From: Bacillus sp. Marseille-P3661
Lineage (GTDB): Bacteria > Bacillota > Bacilli > Bacillales > Bacillaceae_J
Assembly: GCF_900240995.1 (NCBI RefSeq)
Contig: NZ_LT965953.1
Coordinates: 2,131,933 to 2,195,932, forward strand
Direction: 5' to 3'
DNA: 64,000 nucleotides
Shown: piece by piece, positions 8,559-15,628 of the stretch
Layout: each line of letters begins with the position of its first letter
Position numbering within the stretch: position 1 is the stretch's first letter
Notes under the pieces: generated by a model
What the model was told of the DNA's origin: nothing
Database searches by the model: none
The model's input: the letters and a program-made list of their open reading frames with translations, nothing else
Program-made: the position numbers and the translations under genes

Positions 8559-9110
8559 TTATTTAGATGGTGTAAACCGGGAACGATGGAAAAATACAGA
8601 TTTATAGTTTGTTTCCTCCATTAATGCCTGTTCCTCCATCGGGATTCTTATACTTAAAACAATTAAGTTTAATACAGAAAAAATCAGCGCTGTCCAAAAA
8701 GCATTAAAAATTAGTGGTACTACTAATAATTCAATAACAACAACTAGATAGTTTGGATGCCTTATGTATTTATAAGGGCCCTTGGAAATAATGTTAACAT
8801 TTGGTAAGATTATAATTTTTGTATTCCAAAAGCGACCAAGTGATTGTAAACTCCATGCTCGTAGCAATTGTGCTACTACAAAAAATGAGAAAAAAACTCC
8901 CCATAATGGCGAGAAACTCTTGCCAAAATAACTCACTTCAAAAAGAAGTGAAATAAAAAATAAAATATGTACAGATACAATATATTTATAATGCTCCTGC
9001 CCGACCTCAATTGCACCTTTGGACTTCATCCATTTTTCATTTCGTTTTGCAATTCCTAATTCAACTAGTCTTTGGAGAATTAATAATGTAATCAGAATTA
9101 AAAAAAACAT
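8559..9110 (-). CDS. bpsB: Isoprenylcysteine methyltransferase-family alkylpyrone O-methyltransferase
   Basis: A membrane methyltransferase of about 183 residues (YpbQ/BpsB in B. subtilis). It has four or five hydrophobic segments and the family's C-terminal signature YKYIRHPNYLVVVIELLVVPL with a later MEEQALMEE motif, used for S-adenosylmethionine binding. In B. subtilis BpsB methylates alkylpyrones made by the adjacent type III polyketide synthase. The chosen ATG is preceded by GAGGGA and lies 11 bases after the bpsA stop, so the genes are translationally close; a TTG seven codons upstream overlaps bpsA and is less likely. Confidence 0.85.
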   Translation of the reverse strand: MFFLILITLLILQRLVELGIAKRNEKWMKSKGAIEVGQEHYKYIVSVHILFFISLLFEVSYFGKSFSPLWGVFFSFFVVAQLLRAWSLQSLGRFWNTKIIILPNVNIISKGPYKYIRHPNYLVVVIELLVVPLIFNAFWTALIFSVLNLIVLSIRIPMEEQALMEETNYKSVFFHRSRFTPSK

Positions 9111-9121
9111 AACAGTTCCCT

Positions 9122-10204
9122 CTATTCCCAATGTAGTAATAATAACTCAGAGCTAAATCCTGGTCCTAGCGCAGTTAAAAGACCATATTCATTTTGTTTA
9201 TTTCGTTTTTCCATAAACTGCATCAATACATAAAAGATGGTTGCCGAAGACATGTTGCCATAATGTTCTAATACATATTCGGAAAGTTCAGTTAATTTTA
9301 CGGGAAATCCCAATGCTTCACGATAAGCCACTAACACCTTTTTACCACCTGGGTGTGCAACAAATTGGGTGATATCAGAGATAGATAAGTTACACTGTGT
9401 AAGAAATTCCTCCACATTAGACCTTAACCATGTACGGATTATACAAGGTATATCTTTTGAAAAGATGACAAAAAATCCATCATTTTTAATCTCCCACCCC
9501 ATTACATCTTCAGAGTTTGGCATCAAAGTGGACTGCGTAGCTACTATTTTTGGAAGACATTCAAGCTTTTTTTCATAGTTTGCTTCGTCACCACATATTA
9601 GAGTACAGGCAACCCCATCTGCAAAGATAGATGTTCCAACTAAGTTACTTTTAGAGTGATCATTTCTTTGAAAAGTTAAACTGCAAAGCTCAACACTTAA
9701 AACAAGCACTTTGGATTTTGGAAACGCCTTGCAATACTCGTAGGCTCTTGAAATACCTGCCGCTCCACCTGCACAACCCAGCCCCCAAATAGGTATTCGT
9801 TTACAATGCATATTAAATGGCAGTTTATTCATAATTTTCGCTTCTATACTTGGTGTAGAGATTCCACTGGATGAAATAAAAAAAATGGCATCTATTTCCT
9901 CGTAAGGTATAGGTTTTGATAGGAAATTGAGATTGGTTAAGCAATTAGTTATTGCATTAATGCCAAATTCTATTGCTTTTTCGATGTACATATTATTTTT
10001 TTCCTCAAAACTATGGGATCTACCGAACCATTCTAGAGGTACTGAAAAATAGCGTTCTTTAATTTGCCCGTTATCAAAAACTTTTAACAATCGCTCGATA
10101 TCATCAAAAGATTCTTTAAAAAGCTCTCGAGCAAATTGAACAGTAGTTTCTTGTGCTAACCGATATGGCGGAGTACATACTCCAATTGAAACGATCATCG
10201 ACAT
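9122..10204 (-). CDS. bpsA: Type III polyketide synthase (chalcone synthase family)
   Basis: A 360-residue homodimeric condensing enzyme (also called bcsA). All three catalytic residues are visible in context: the nucleophilic Cys in PIWGLGCAGGAAGISRAY, the His in FVAHPGGKKVL and the Asn in HYGNMSSATIFYVL. In B. subtilis the enzyme condenses long-chain fatty acyl-CoA with malonyl-CoA into triketide and tetraketide alkylpyrones. The start ATG follows AGAGGTAGC. It is the first gene of a two-gene unit with bpsB, and the pair sits beside dynA as in B. subtilis. Confidence 0.9.
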   Translation of the reverse strand: MSMIVSIGVCTPPYRLAQETTVQFARELFKESFDDIERLLKVFDNGQIKERYFSVPLEWFGRSHSFEEKNNMYIEKAIEFGINAITNCLTNLNFLSKPIPYEEIDAIFFISSSGISTPSIEAKIMNKLPFNMHCKRIPIWGLGCAGGAAGISRAYEYCKAFPKSKVLVLSVELCSLTFQRNDHSKSNLVGTSIFADGVACTLICGDEANYEKKLECLPKIVATQSTLMPNSEDVMGWEIKNDGFFVIFSKDIPCIIRTWLRSNVEEFLTQCNLSISDITQFVAHPGGKKVLVAYREALGFPVKLTELSEYVLEHYGNMSSATIFYVLMQFMEKRNKQNEYGLLTALGPGFSSELLLLHWE

Positions 10205-10364
10205 AAGCTACCTCTACTTTTCCTATATTTACTAGTATAGATTTTCCAAAAGTATTAAAATTTACTCGCTTAAAAGCTTTGTTTTTTTAAAAACCCTATC
10301 TTATATGAAGGTGATAATACCTATTACGTTTATCCTATACCATCACTGTAGTTTTCTTAACACT

Positions 10365-10394
10365 AAAAAAAACCTCTCTATGTACATAGAGAGG
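10365..10394 (-). terminator. Intrinsic terminator of the candidate small RNA
   Basis: The 22-base perfect palindrome at 10373-10394 (arm CCTCTCTATGT) is followed on the minus strand by eight U residues (plus-strand A-run 10365-10372). It lies about 160 bases upstream of bpsA and so separates that gene from anything upstream. Confidence 0.8.
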
Positions 10395-10442
10395 GTAAAG
10401 CGGCATCCTAATGGTTACCGACGTTTTAAAGGTTTGTTGTGC
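10365..10442 (-). ncRNA. Candidate small RNA of about 80 nt
   Basis: The minus strand has a perfect TATAAT (10454-10449), although no clear -35 is seen. About 20 bases after the predicted start, a hairpin CGGTAACC-ATTA-GGATGCCG can form, with one G-U pair and one mismatch. A pyrimidine-rich single-stranded linker containing CUUUACCCUCUCU follows. The unit ends in a perfect 11-bp palindromic stem (10373-10394) and an eight-base U-tract. The UACCCUCUCU stretch could pair with Shine-Dalgarno sequences. No credible protein is encoded. It could instead be a terminated leader upstream of bpsA. Confidence 0.4.
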
Positions 10443-10601
10443 ATTTCTATTATAACCTAATGATAGGGAATGTACATTGTTAATTATTAACTGTTGAGTT
10501 AATGAATTAATATGAAAACTTATCAAAGTGAATCTTTTTAACTACTTTTTATGATATCATGTATTTATTATTTAGAATAATAGACTCTAATTTAAATTAG
10601 C

Positions 10602-11102
10602 ATGGAAATTAATCTTATAAATAATAGTAATATTGTTGAGGTGGTTAAACTGGCATTAGCTGAAAAAGTCACTCATGTGATTAATGGTACAATAGAATCG
10701 GTAAAAAGTGTTATTCCTGTTCCCGTTACGATTGGAGCTCCTAGCATGATGATTCAGCCGTTTGAACAAAATTCAATTGGTGTTTTGATAGGTATGGTTG
10801 GCCATATAAAAGGGAATGTACTCATTGAAAGTGATGAACTAACCTTTGGATCCCTCGGAGAAATTATGTTCGGAATGTTACTCGAAGGTGAAATGCTCAA
10901 GTCCTTTACAGGAGAGCTTGGAAATATGTTAGCTGGCAACCTTTGTACTTTTATAGCACAAAAAGGAGTCGAAGTTGATATTACTCCACCAACTGTAATC
11001 GTCGGACAATCGGAACTGTATGGGGTTGATCAAGCTTATCGTGTACCCGTAACAATTGAAGGAAAAGGAGAGCTACAAATAACCTTAATTGTAGAGAAAT
11101 AA
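10602..11102 (+). CDS. cheX: CheX-like chemotaxis phosphatase
   Basis: A 166-residue protein of the CheC/CheX/FliY phosphatase family, which in chemotaxis dephosphorylates CheY-P. The active-site helix motif (E..N) is seen as SFTGELGNMLAGNLCTFI near residues 106-123, and the beta region GVLIGMVGHIKGNVLIES is typical of CheX. No chemotaxis genes adjoin it, and B. subtilis uses CheC and FliY. There is no recognisable Shine-Dalgarno; instead a perfect 14-bp palindrome CTAATTTAAATTAG (10587-10600) abuts the ATG, which may be an operator or may cast doubt on the start. Confidence 0.75.
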   Translation: MEINLINNSNIVEVVKLALAEKVTHVINGTIESVKSVIPVPVTIGAPSMMIQPFEQNSIGVLIGMVGHIKGNVLIESDELTFGSLGEIMFGMLLEGEMLKSFTGELGNMLAGNLCTFIAQKGVEVDITPPTVIVGQSELYGVDQAYRVPVTIEGKGELQITLIVEK

Positions 11103-11130
11103 TCACTGTTTCGTTAATTAATACAACTAA

Positions 11131-11158
11131 GGACTTGCACAGCTTTCTGTGTAAGTCC
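11131..11158. terminator. Strong hairpin between convergent genes
   Basis: Arms GGACTTGCACAG (11131-11142) and CTGTGTAAGTCC (11147-11158) pair with one G-U or mismatch around a 4-base loop. There is no U-tract on either strand, so terminator function is only likely from its position between cheX and the convergent ligD polymerase gene. Confidence 0.5.
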
Positions 11159-11174
11159 AATAGATGGCCATGAA

Positions 11175-12089
11175 CTATTTGGCAGTAAGTAATAGCTCGA
11201 TAACCTTAGCGAAAGGTTGCTGTTCTTTAGCTTTAAAAAAGTCAGAAAATGGACATCCTCGTTCCAAACGGGATTTTGTCGTCTCTATTGGAAATTGTTC
11301 AGGATGTAATTCTCTTGTCACTTCCTTCCACTCTAATGGAGTTGCTACAAGCGCCTCTTCGTTTCCACGCAAAGAATATGGAGCAATTATCGTTTTACCT
11401 TCGGCATGCTGAATATAATCAACATATAGTTTTTTTCCTCTATTTACTTTAAGCCTTTCCGTTGTAAACCATTGAGGTTCTTTTGCAATTAAATATTGTG
11501 CCATAAATTCAGTGAATCCCCTTGTTTGCTCGTAGTTAAAGGTATCATCTGGAAGGGGAATATAAACCTGTAGACCTTTATTACCCGATGTCTTCACAAA
11601 AGATATTAGATTTAACTTGTCAAAAGATTCCTTAAGTAGCAGCGCTGCTTCAATTGCTAAATGAAAATCTTTCCTTGATGGAGGATCTAAATCAAATACT
11701 ATTTCTGTAGGTTTAGTTGTACCTACAGTTGAAAACGGAATATGAAATTCAATTGCTGACTGGTTACCTAACCATAATAAAGTAGCCTTATCTTGGCAAA
11801 TAATATATTTTATTCCATCTTCCATCTTGGTTTTGATAAATGTTGGCGCATATTCAGGGCAATTTTTTTGATAGAATTTTTCATCATGGATTCCATTAGG
11901 AAATCTGATTGTTGTTAGCTTGCGATTTTTTAAAAATGGGAGCATATAGGAAGAGACATTCATCAAGTAATTTAAATAATCAATTTTCCTTATATTTTTT
12001 GTTTTCCACAAAACTTTTGTAACATGTGTGAGCTGAACATTCGTTTGTCCAACTGTTATCTCATGGACTGTTTCAACGCTTCTTCCCAT
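11175..12089 (-). CDS. ligD: LigD polymerase domain as a separate protein
   Basis: A stand-alone archaeo-eukaryotic primase-type polymerase of about 304 residues, the part of LigD that fills gaps and adds ribonucleotides during non-homologous end joining. Motifs include FPNGIHDEKFYQKNCPEY, the catalytic acidic motif EIVFDLDPPS, the SGNKGLQVYIPL region and the third acidic motif KKLYVDYIQ. In B. subtilis LigD (YkoU) this domain is fused after the ligase; here it is in another reading frame overlapping the ligase gene by 34 bases. The chosen ATG has a perfect GGAGGAG seven bases upstream, inside the ligase coding sequence, which favours a true split gene with translational coupling. Confidence 0.85.
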   Translation of the reverse strand: MGRSVETVHEITVGQTNVQLTHVTKVLWKTKNIRKIDYLNYLMNVSSYMLPFLKNRKLTTIRFPNGIHDEKFYQKNCPEYAPTFIKTKMEDGIKYIICQDKATLLWLGNQSAIEFHIPFSTVGTTKPTEIVFDLDPPSRKDFHLAIEAALLLKESFDKLNLISFVKTSGNKGLQVYIPLPDDTFNYEQTRGFTEFMAQYLIAKEPQWFTTERLKVNRGKKLYVDYIQHAEGKTIIAPYSLRGNEEALVATPLEWKEVTRELHPEQFPIETTKSRLERGCPFSDFFKAKEQQPFAKVIELLLTAK

Positions 12090-13015
12090 GTGCACTCCTC
12101 CCATTTCTTATCAAGTCTAAATTTTGAAAAGCGAGGTTGTCTTAATTCACCGTTATACCAATCAAGAAATTGCAAATCAACACAGATACTTGGATTTATA
12201 TATATATACTGCTTATCTTCTTTAATTGCATTATTTCTAACGATTTCGAATAATGCTTGTCTTTCATCAGAGCTTAAACCATGTGAAAATAATCCTACAA
12301 ACTGGACTGCATCTCCCTTAATCAAACCTACATTAAAATACCCATTTTTCTTGTCAACTGAGAGAATAATAAACGTTGCAACTTTCCAGTTTTTTATTTT
12401 AAGCCAATTTGTTGTCCGGACGCCCTCCTGCCAATTGCTGTTTTGTCTTTTAGCGATTACACCTTCACCATTTTCTTCAGAGATATTTCTCCATAAATTA
12501 TCAATATCATTAGTTGAAGTAACATAATACAACCTTGTGTTTGTTAATTTGTATAAGTCGTCCAACTCATTGAATAACTGTGCTAATTTCTGCTTTCGGA
12601 GAAGATACGATTCACTTACAATCTCTTTTCCATTAAGCACGAGCAAATCAAATCCACAATAACTAGCAGGAAATTGTTCAGCTAACTGCTTAATTTTTGT
12701 ACTATTCTTTGTTCGACCTCTTAATTGTATTTTTTCAAAGTTCGCTCGATAAATTGAATCTAAAATAACCAATTCACCATCTAAGACAATAGGCAAGTAT
12801 TTACTAAATACCGGAATATATTTCTCAATAATAGCTATAACATCAGGAAATGAATCTGAAAGATTATTTAAATTTCTACTTATAAGACTGATTCCGCTTT
12901 GTTCTATATATAACAAACAACGAAATCCATCGTATTTCACTTCATATACCCAATCCAACCCTTTAGGTGTTTGCTCTACAAGAGTAGGAACCATTGGTTT
13001 ATAGCGCTTAATCAT
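12056..13015 (-). CDS. ligD: ATP-dependent DNA ligase (LigD ligase domain)
   Basis: A 319-residue ligase with an adenylation domain and OB fold. The adenylated Lys is in VYEVKYDGFRCLL near residue 27; RNLNNLS, VLDGELV, the LLRKQKL region, GEGVIAKR and WLKIKNW represent the further nucleotidyltransferase motifs. Nothing essential appears missing. It acts with Ku at broken ends. The gene begins 22 bases after the ku stop with GAGGCGG before the ATG, and its last 34 bases overlap the polymerase gene. Ligase plus polymerase would together be about the size of the fused B. subtilis LigD. Confidence 0.88.
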   Translation of the reverse strand: MIKRYKPMVPTLVEQTPKGLDWVYEVKYDGFRCLLYIEQSGISLISRNLNNLSDSFPDVIAIIEKYIPVFSKYLPIVLDGELVILDSIYRANFEKIQLRGRTKNSTKIKQLAEQFPASYCGFDLLVLNGKEIVSESYLLRKQKLAQLFNELDDLYKLTNTRLYYVTSTNDIDNLWRNISEENGEGVIAKRQNSNWQEGVRTTNWLKIKNWKVATFIILSVDKKNGYFNVGLIKGDAVQFVGLFSHGLSSDERQALFEIVRNNAIKEDKQYIYINPSICVDLQFLDWYNGELRQPRFSKFRLDKKWEECTWEEALKQSMR

Positions 13016-13037
13016 ATTACCGCCTCATTAATGTTTG

Positions 13038-13877
13038 TTAAACTGTTTTCTTTTTTCTAACATTTAAAGTTTTCTTTTGCTTAGTTATCTTTGTTTCACT
13101 ATTTTGTAATGGTTTGGTTTGATCAATACTCGCCTGTAAAGCTGCCATTAAGTCAACAACATTTGTTTTAGGAGCTTCTTTTGGAACAGTAAATTCTTCA
13201 CCTGTAACCTTTGATTCAATTAACTCCATTAATGCCGTTCGGTAGTCATTTGAGTATTTTTCAGGTTCAAAAGAAGTTGTTAGCTGTTCAATTAGTTGTG
13301 TAGCCATTGTAAGCTCTTTTTCATCTAACTGAATCTCACTGTCAAGTCCTGGCACTTGATCGATACTTCTCACTTCTTCAGGGAAGTAGATCGTTTCAAG
13401 CAATAACCCTTTATCAAATACCCTTACAATTGCTAAACTTTCCTTAGACCTAATTGTTATTTTAGCTAAGCCAATCTTCCCCGTATCTTTCATAGCTTGT
13501 TTCAATAATAAATATGATTTATTCCCATTTTCCTGCGGTCCTAAAAAATAGGACTTGTCAAAGTATATAGGGTCAATTTCATCCAGCTTTACAAAATCGA
13601 TTATTTCAATTTTGCGGTTGCTCTCCGGCGCAATTTCTTTTAATTCTTCATTGTTGATTACAACAAATTTTCCTGGCTCATATTCATAGCCTTTAATAAT
13701 TTCATCATTTTGAACTTCCCGCTCACAAACTGGACAAACCTTTTGATATTTAATCGGACTATTACATTCTTTGTGAATGGAACGAAAGCTAATATCTTTA
13801 TTTTCAGTTGCGGCAAATAAATTGATGGGTATATTTACCAAGCCAAAACTAATAGCACCTTTCCATATTGTATGCAT
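13038..13877 (-). CDS. ku: Ku DNA end-binding protein
   Basis: A 279-residue bacterial Ku (YkoV type), which binds double-strand break ends as a homodimer and recruits LigD. The start MHTIWKGAISFGLVNIPINLF is diagnostic, and CNSPIKYQKVCPVC carries the Cys residues of the bridge region. The C-terminal tail is Lys-rich (KITKQKKTLNVRKKKTV), as expected for DNA contact. A clean GGAGG precedes the ATG. It heads a three-gene repair operon with the two LigD parts. A sigma-G type promoter lies 36-65 bases upstream, in line with the forespore expression of this system in B. subtilis. Confidence 0.92.
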   Translation of the reverse strand: MHTIWKGAISFGLVNIPINLFAATENKDISFRSIHKECNSPIKYQKVCPVCEREVQNDEIIKGYEYEPGKFVVINNEELKEIAPESNRKIEIIDFVKLDEIDPIYFDKSYFLGPQENGNKSYLLLKQAMKDTGKIGLAKITIRSKESLAIVRVFDKGLLLETIYFPEEVRSIDQVPGLDSEIQLDEKELTMATQLIEQLTTSFEPEKYSNDYRTALMELIESKVTGEEFTVPKEAPKTNVVDLMAALQASIDQTKPLQNSETKITKQKKTLNVRKKKTV

Positions 13878-13912
13878 ACTTCTATACCTCCACGTATTAG
13901 ATTACCTTTAAT

Positions 13913-13942
13913 TAGTATGTATCAATCTAAAGCTAAGCATGA
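13913..13942 (-). promoter_or_regulatory. Predicted sigma-G promoter of the ku-ligD operon
   Basis: On the minus strand CATACTA (13919-13913) matches the sigma-G -10, and TCATG (13942-13938) matches four of five positions of its -35 (gHATR), with 18 bases between them. The position suits a short leader ahead of the ku GGAGG. Confidence 0.6.
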
Positions 13943-13992
13943 TTTTTCTGGCAGTGTAAATTATGGATAATAGGAATTTAATACTATTACAC

Positions 13993-14024
13993 ACAAAAAA
14001 ACACTCTACTTTTAAATAGAGTGT
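13993..14024 (-). terminator. Terminator overlapping the end of the carbonic anhydrase gene
   Basis: Stem ACACTCTA (14001-14008) / TAGAGTGT (14017-14024) with an A-run at 13995-14001 gives a minus-strand U-tract. The stop codon of the carbonic anhydrase gene sits in the loop. Confidence 0.8.
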
Positions 14025-14599
14025 TTTTCTTGTTCAATCATCACATATCCATCGACAACAACATCTAGTTTTCCATTCGAAGGATCAATAATTAATCCAT
14101 GAACTGCAACGTTTTTTGGAAAAAGAGGATGATTTCTTATTCTACTAACAGATTGCTCCACACTTTCTGAAACATCAGAAAATCCTTGTAACCACGAATC
14201 AATATCTATACCAGCATGTCTTAGCACATCAATCTTATCCTTTGTAACACCCGCAGCTACTGCCTGATCTAAAATTGGCTCCGCCGATAAGCCTGTCATG
14301 CCACAATCACGATGTCCAACTACAAACACTTCATTGGCATTTAATGAATAGATGGCAACCAATATACTTCTCATAATACTTCCAAAAGGATGCGATAGTA
14401 TGGCACCAGCATTTTGGATGACCTTTGCGTCACCGTGACCAAAGTCCATCGCTTTAGGAAGTAATTCTACTAAACGGGTATCCATACATGTTAAAATTAC
14501 CATTTTCTTATTTGGGTATTTGGTTGTTTGATATTTTTCGTACTCCTTGTTACCAATAAATTGATCATTATGTTTTAAAATATCATACAGTCTTGCCAA
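14012..14599 (-). CDS. Beta-carbonic anhydrase (YtiB-like)
   Basis: A 195-residue enzyme that interconverts carbon dioxide and bicarbonate in the cytoplasm. The zinc site is complete: Cys and Asp/Arg in ILTCMDTRLVEL (the Asp-Arg dyad) and His and Cys in VVGHRDCGMTGL. QNAGAILSHPFGSIMRS is also typical of the beta class. The length is that of the B. subtilis YtiB type. An AGGAGG-like element lies upstream of the ATG. It is transcribed alone, divergent from the cytochrome oxidase operon, and its stop codon is in the loop of its own terminator. Confidence 0.9.
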   Translation of the reverse strand: MARLYDILKHNDQFIGNKEYEKYQTTKYPNKKMVILTCMDTRLVELLPKAMDFGHGDAKVIQNAGAILSHPFGSIMRSILVAIYSLNANEVFVVGHRDCGMTGLSAEPILDQAVAAGVTKDKIDVLRHAGIDIDSWLQGFSDVSESVEQSVSRIRNHPLFPKNVAVHGLIIDPSNGKLDVVVDGYVMIEQEKHSI

Positions 14600-14973
14600 T
14601 TTATGTACCTCCTTTTGAATTCAAAAAATTAGATAAATTTCGAATCGTTATTTATTATTATCATTTTTTTCAGCAAGGTTGTCCATATATATTCACCTAA
14701 TTTTAGAATACAGGAAATTTCTCCTAGATCTATGAATATTAAAAGGTGTTTGTCTAGTGGTTTTCACAAACTGTTCACAAAATTAGTACCGTAAAATATA
14801 TGATAAACTCAATTATTTCAATTTTACACTATAAGCACAGTGCTAACAACAGCAATGAACGTTTTGTGAACTATAAATAAATGTGATGGATTCGATGGTT
14901 ATCTTTTGTAATATAGAACTAGGCAATGATATATATCAATTTTTACTAATTTATTTGAGAGGGGTGTGAATAG
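14600..14973. promoter_or_regulatory. Divergent promoter region with ResD-like boxes
   Basis: A 374-base gap between the carbonic anhydrase gene and the divergent oxidase operon. It holds three matches (8/9) to the ResD box TTTGTGAAT: TTTGTGAAA at 14770-14762 and TTTGTGAAC at 14781-14773 on the minus strand, spaced one helical turn apart, and TTTGTGAAC at 14863-14871 on the plus strand. A small AGCACAGTGCT palindrome lies between. ResD control of respiratory genes is established in B. subtilis; its action here is inferred. Confidence 0.45.
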
Positions 14974-15114
14974 ATGGCAAAGCCAGAGCTACACCAAAAA
15001 ACTGAAATTGAGGATAAAAATTCTTTAAAAGGAGCATTAGCCTCTGTAACAATACTTGGTATTTTCTTTCTCGTTTCATGGTTTGCAGTATGGAATCTAT
15101 TCGTATCGCGTTAA
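14974..15114 (+). CDS. Cytochrome c oxidase subunit IIa, ba3 type
   Basis: A 46-residue single-pass membrane protein, too short for most gene finders. It opens with a polar N-terminus MAKPELHQKTEIEDKN followed by one transmembrane helix (LASVTILGIFFLVSWFAVWNLFV). This matches subunit IIa of ba3-type oxidases, which supplies the helix missing from the short subunit II. GAGAGGGG lies upstream of the ATG. It is the first gene of the oxidase operon, 34 bases before subunit II. Confidence 0.85.
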   Translation: MAKPELHQKTEIEDKNSLKGALASVTILGIFFLVSWFAVWNLFVSR

Positions 15115-15148
15115 ATTTTAGCATTTTTTGAAAGGGGTCATTGAATCC

Positions 15149-15628
15149 ATGCATATTCATAAGTATGAAAAAATTTGGTTATTATTTGGTATTGGTTCAT
15201 TATTAGTATTTACCATTGTTATTGGCGTTAGTGCATTTTATATGGGAAATCAACCACCAAGCTGTTTAGTAACGGTTGACCCGGAAAAAGTAAATACAAC
15301 TGCTCCCTTTGATCAACCGGGACTTAAGCAGGTTGGCGAAAGTGAGTATGAATTGGTTGTTGTAGCATCGGCTTTTAACTATGATGTTGGGCCTGAAAAA
15401 GTGATCCAAATTCCTGTCGGGTCAACAGTAAACTTTATCGGCACAGCAACAGATGTTGTTCACGGATTTAATGTTGCAGGTACAAACGCTAACATGATGT
15501 TAGAGCCTGGTTACATTAATACCGTAGAATCGACTTTTAATACGCCTGGTAAATTTACAATTGTTTGTAATGAATATTGTGGTCTTGGTCATCACTTAAT
15601 GTACGCAACAGTGGAGGTGGTTGAATAA
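15149..15628 (+). CDS. cbaB: Cytochrome c oxidase subunit II, ba3 type
   Basis: About 159 residues: one N-terminal membrane anchor (IWLLFGIGSLLVFTIVIGVSAF) and an extracytoplasmic cupredoxin domain. The dinuclear CuA site is complete: a His in VVHGFNV and the cluster CNEYCGLGHHLM. The single anchor, in place of the usual two, is characteristic of ba3-type subunit II. The ATG chosen has AAGGGG upstream; an in-frame GTG seven codons earlier is possible but less well placed. Its stop overlaps the start of the subunit I gene (TAATG), so translation is coupled. Confidence 0.92.
   Translation: MHIHKYEKIWLLFGIGSLLVFTIVIGVSAFYMGNQPPSCLVTVDPEKVNTTAPFDQPGLKQVGESEYELVVVASAFNYDVGPEKVIQIPVGSTVNFIGTATDVVHGFNVAGTNANMMLEPGYINTVESTFNTPGKFTIVCNEYCGLGHHLMYATVEVVE

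Noticed and set aside
10335-10526. A 63-codon open frame on the minus strand
   Set aside because: It runs through the strong terminator palindrome at 10373-10394 and its U-tract, has no ribosome binding site and no protein-like composition.
14640-14670. A second possible Fur box (ATTATTATCAT) upstream of the carbonic anhydrase gene
   Set aside because: Only one half-site is good; the best 15-base window matches about 11 of 15, too weak to call.
14951-15160. A 69-codon minus-strand frame upstream of the oxidase genes
   Set aside because: It is antisense to the short subunit IIa gene, which has a proper ribosome binding site and family match.
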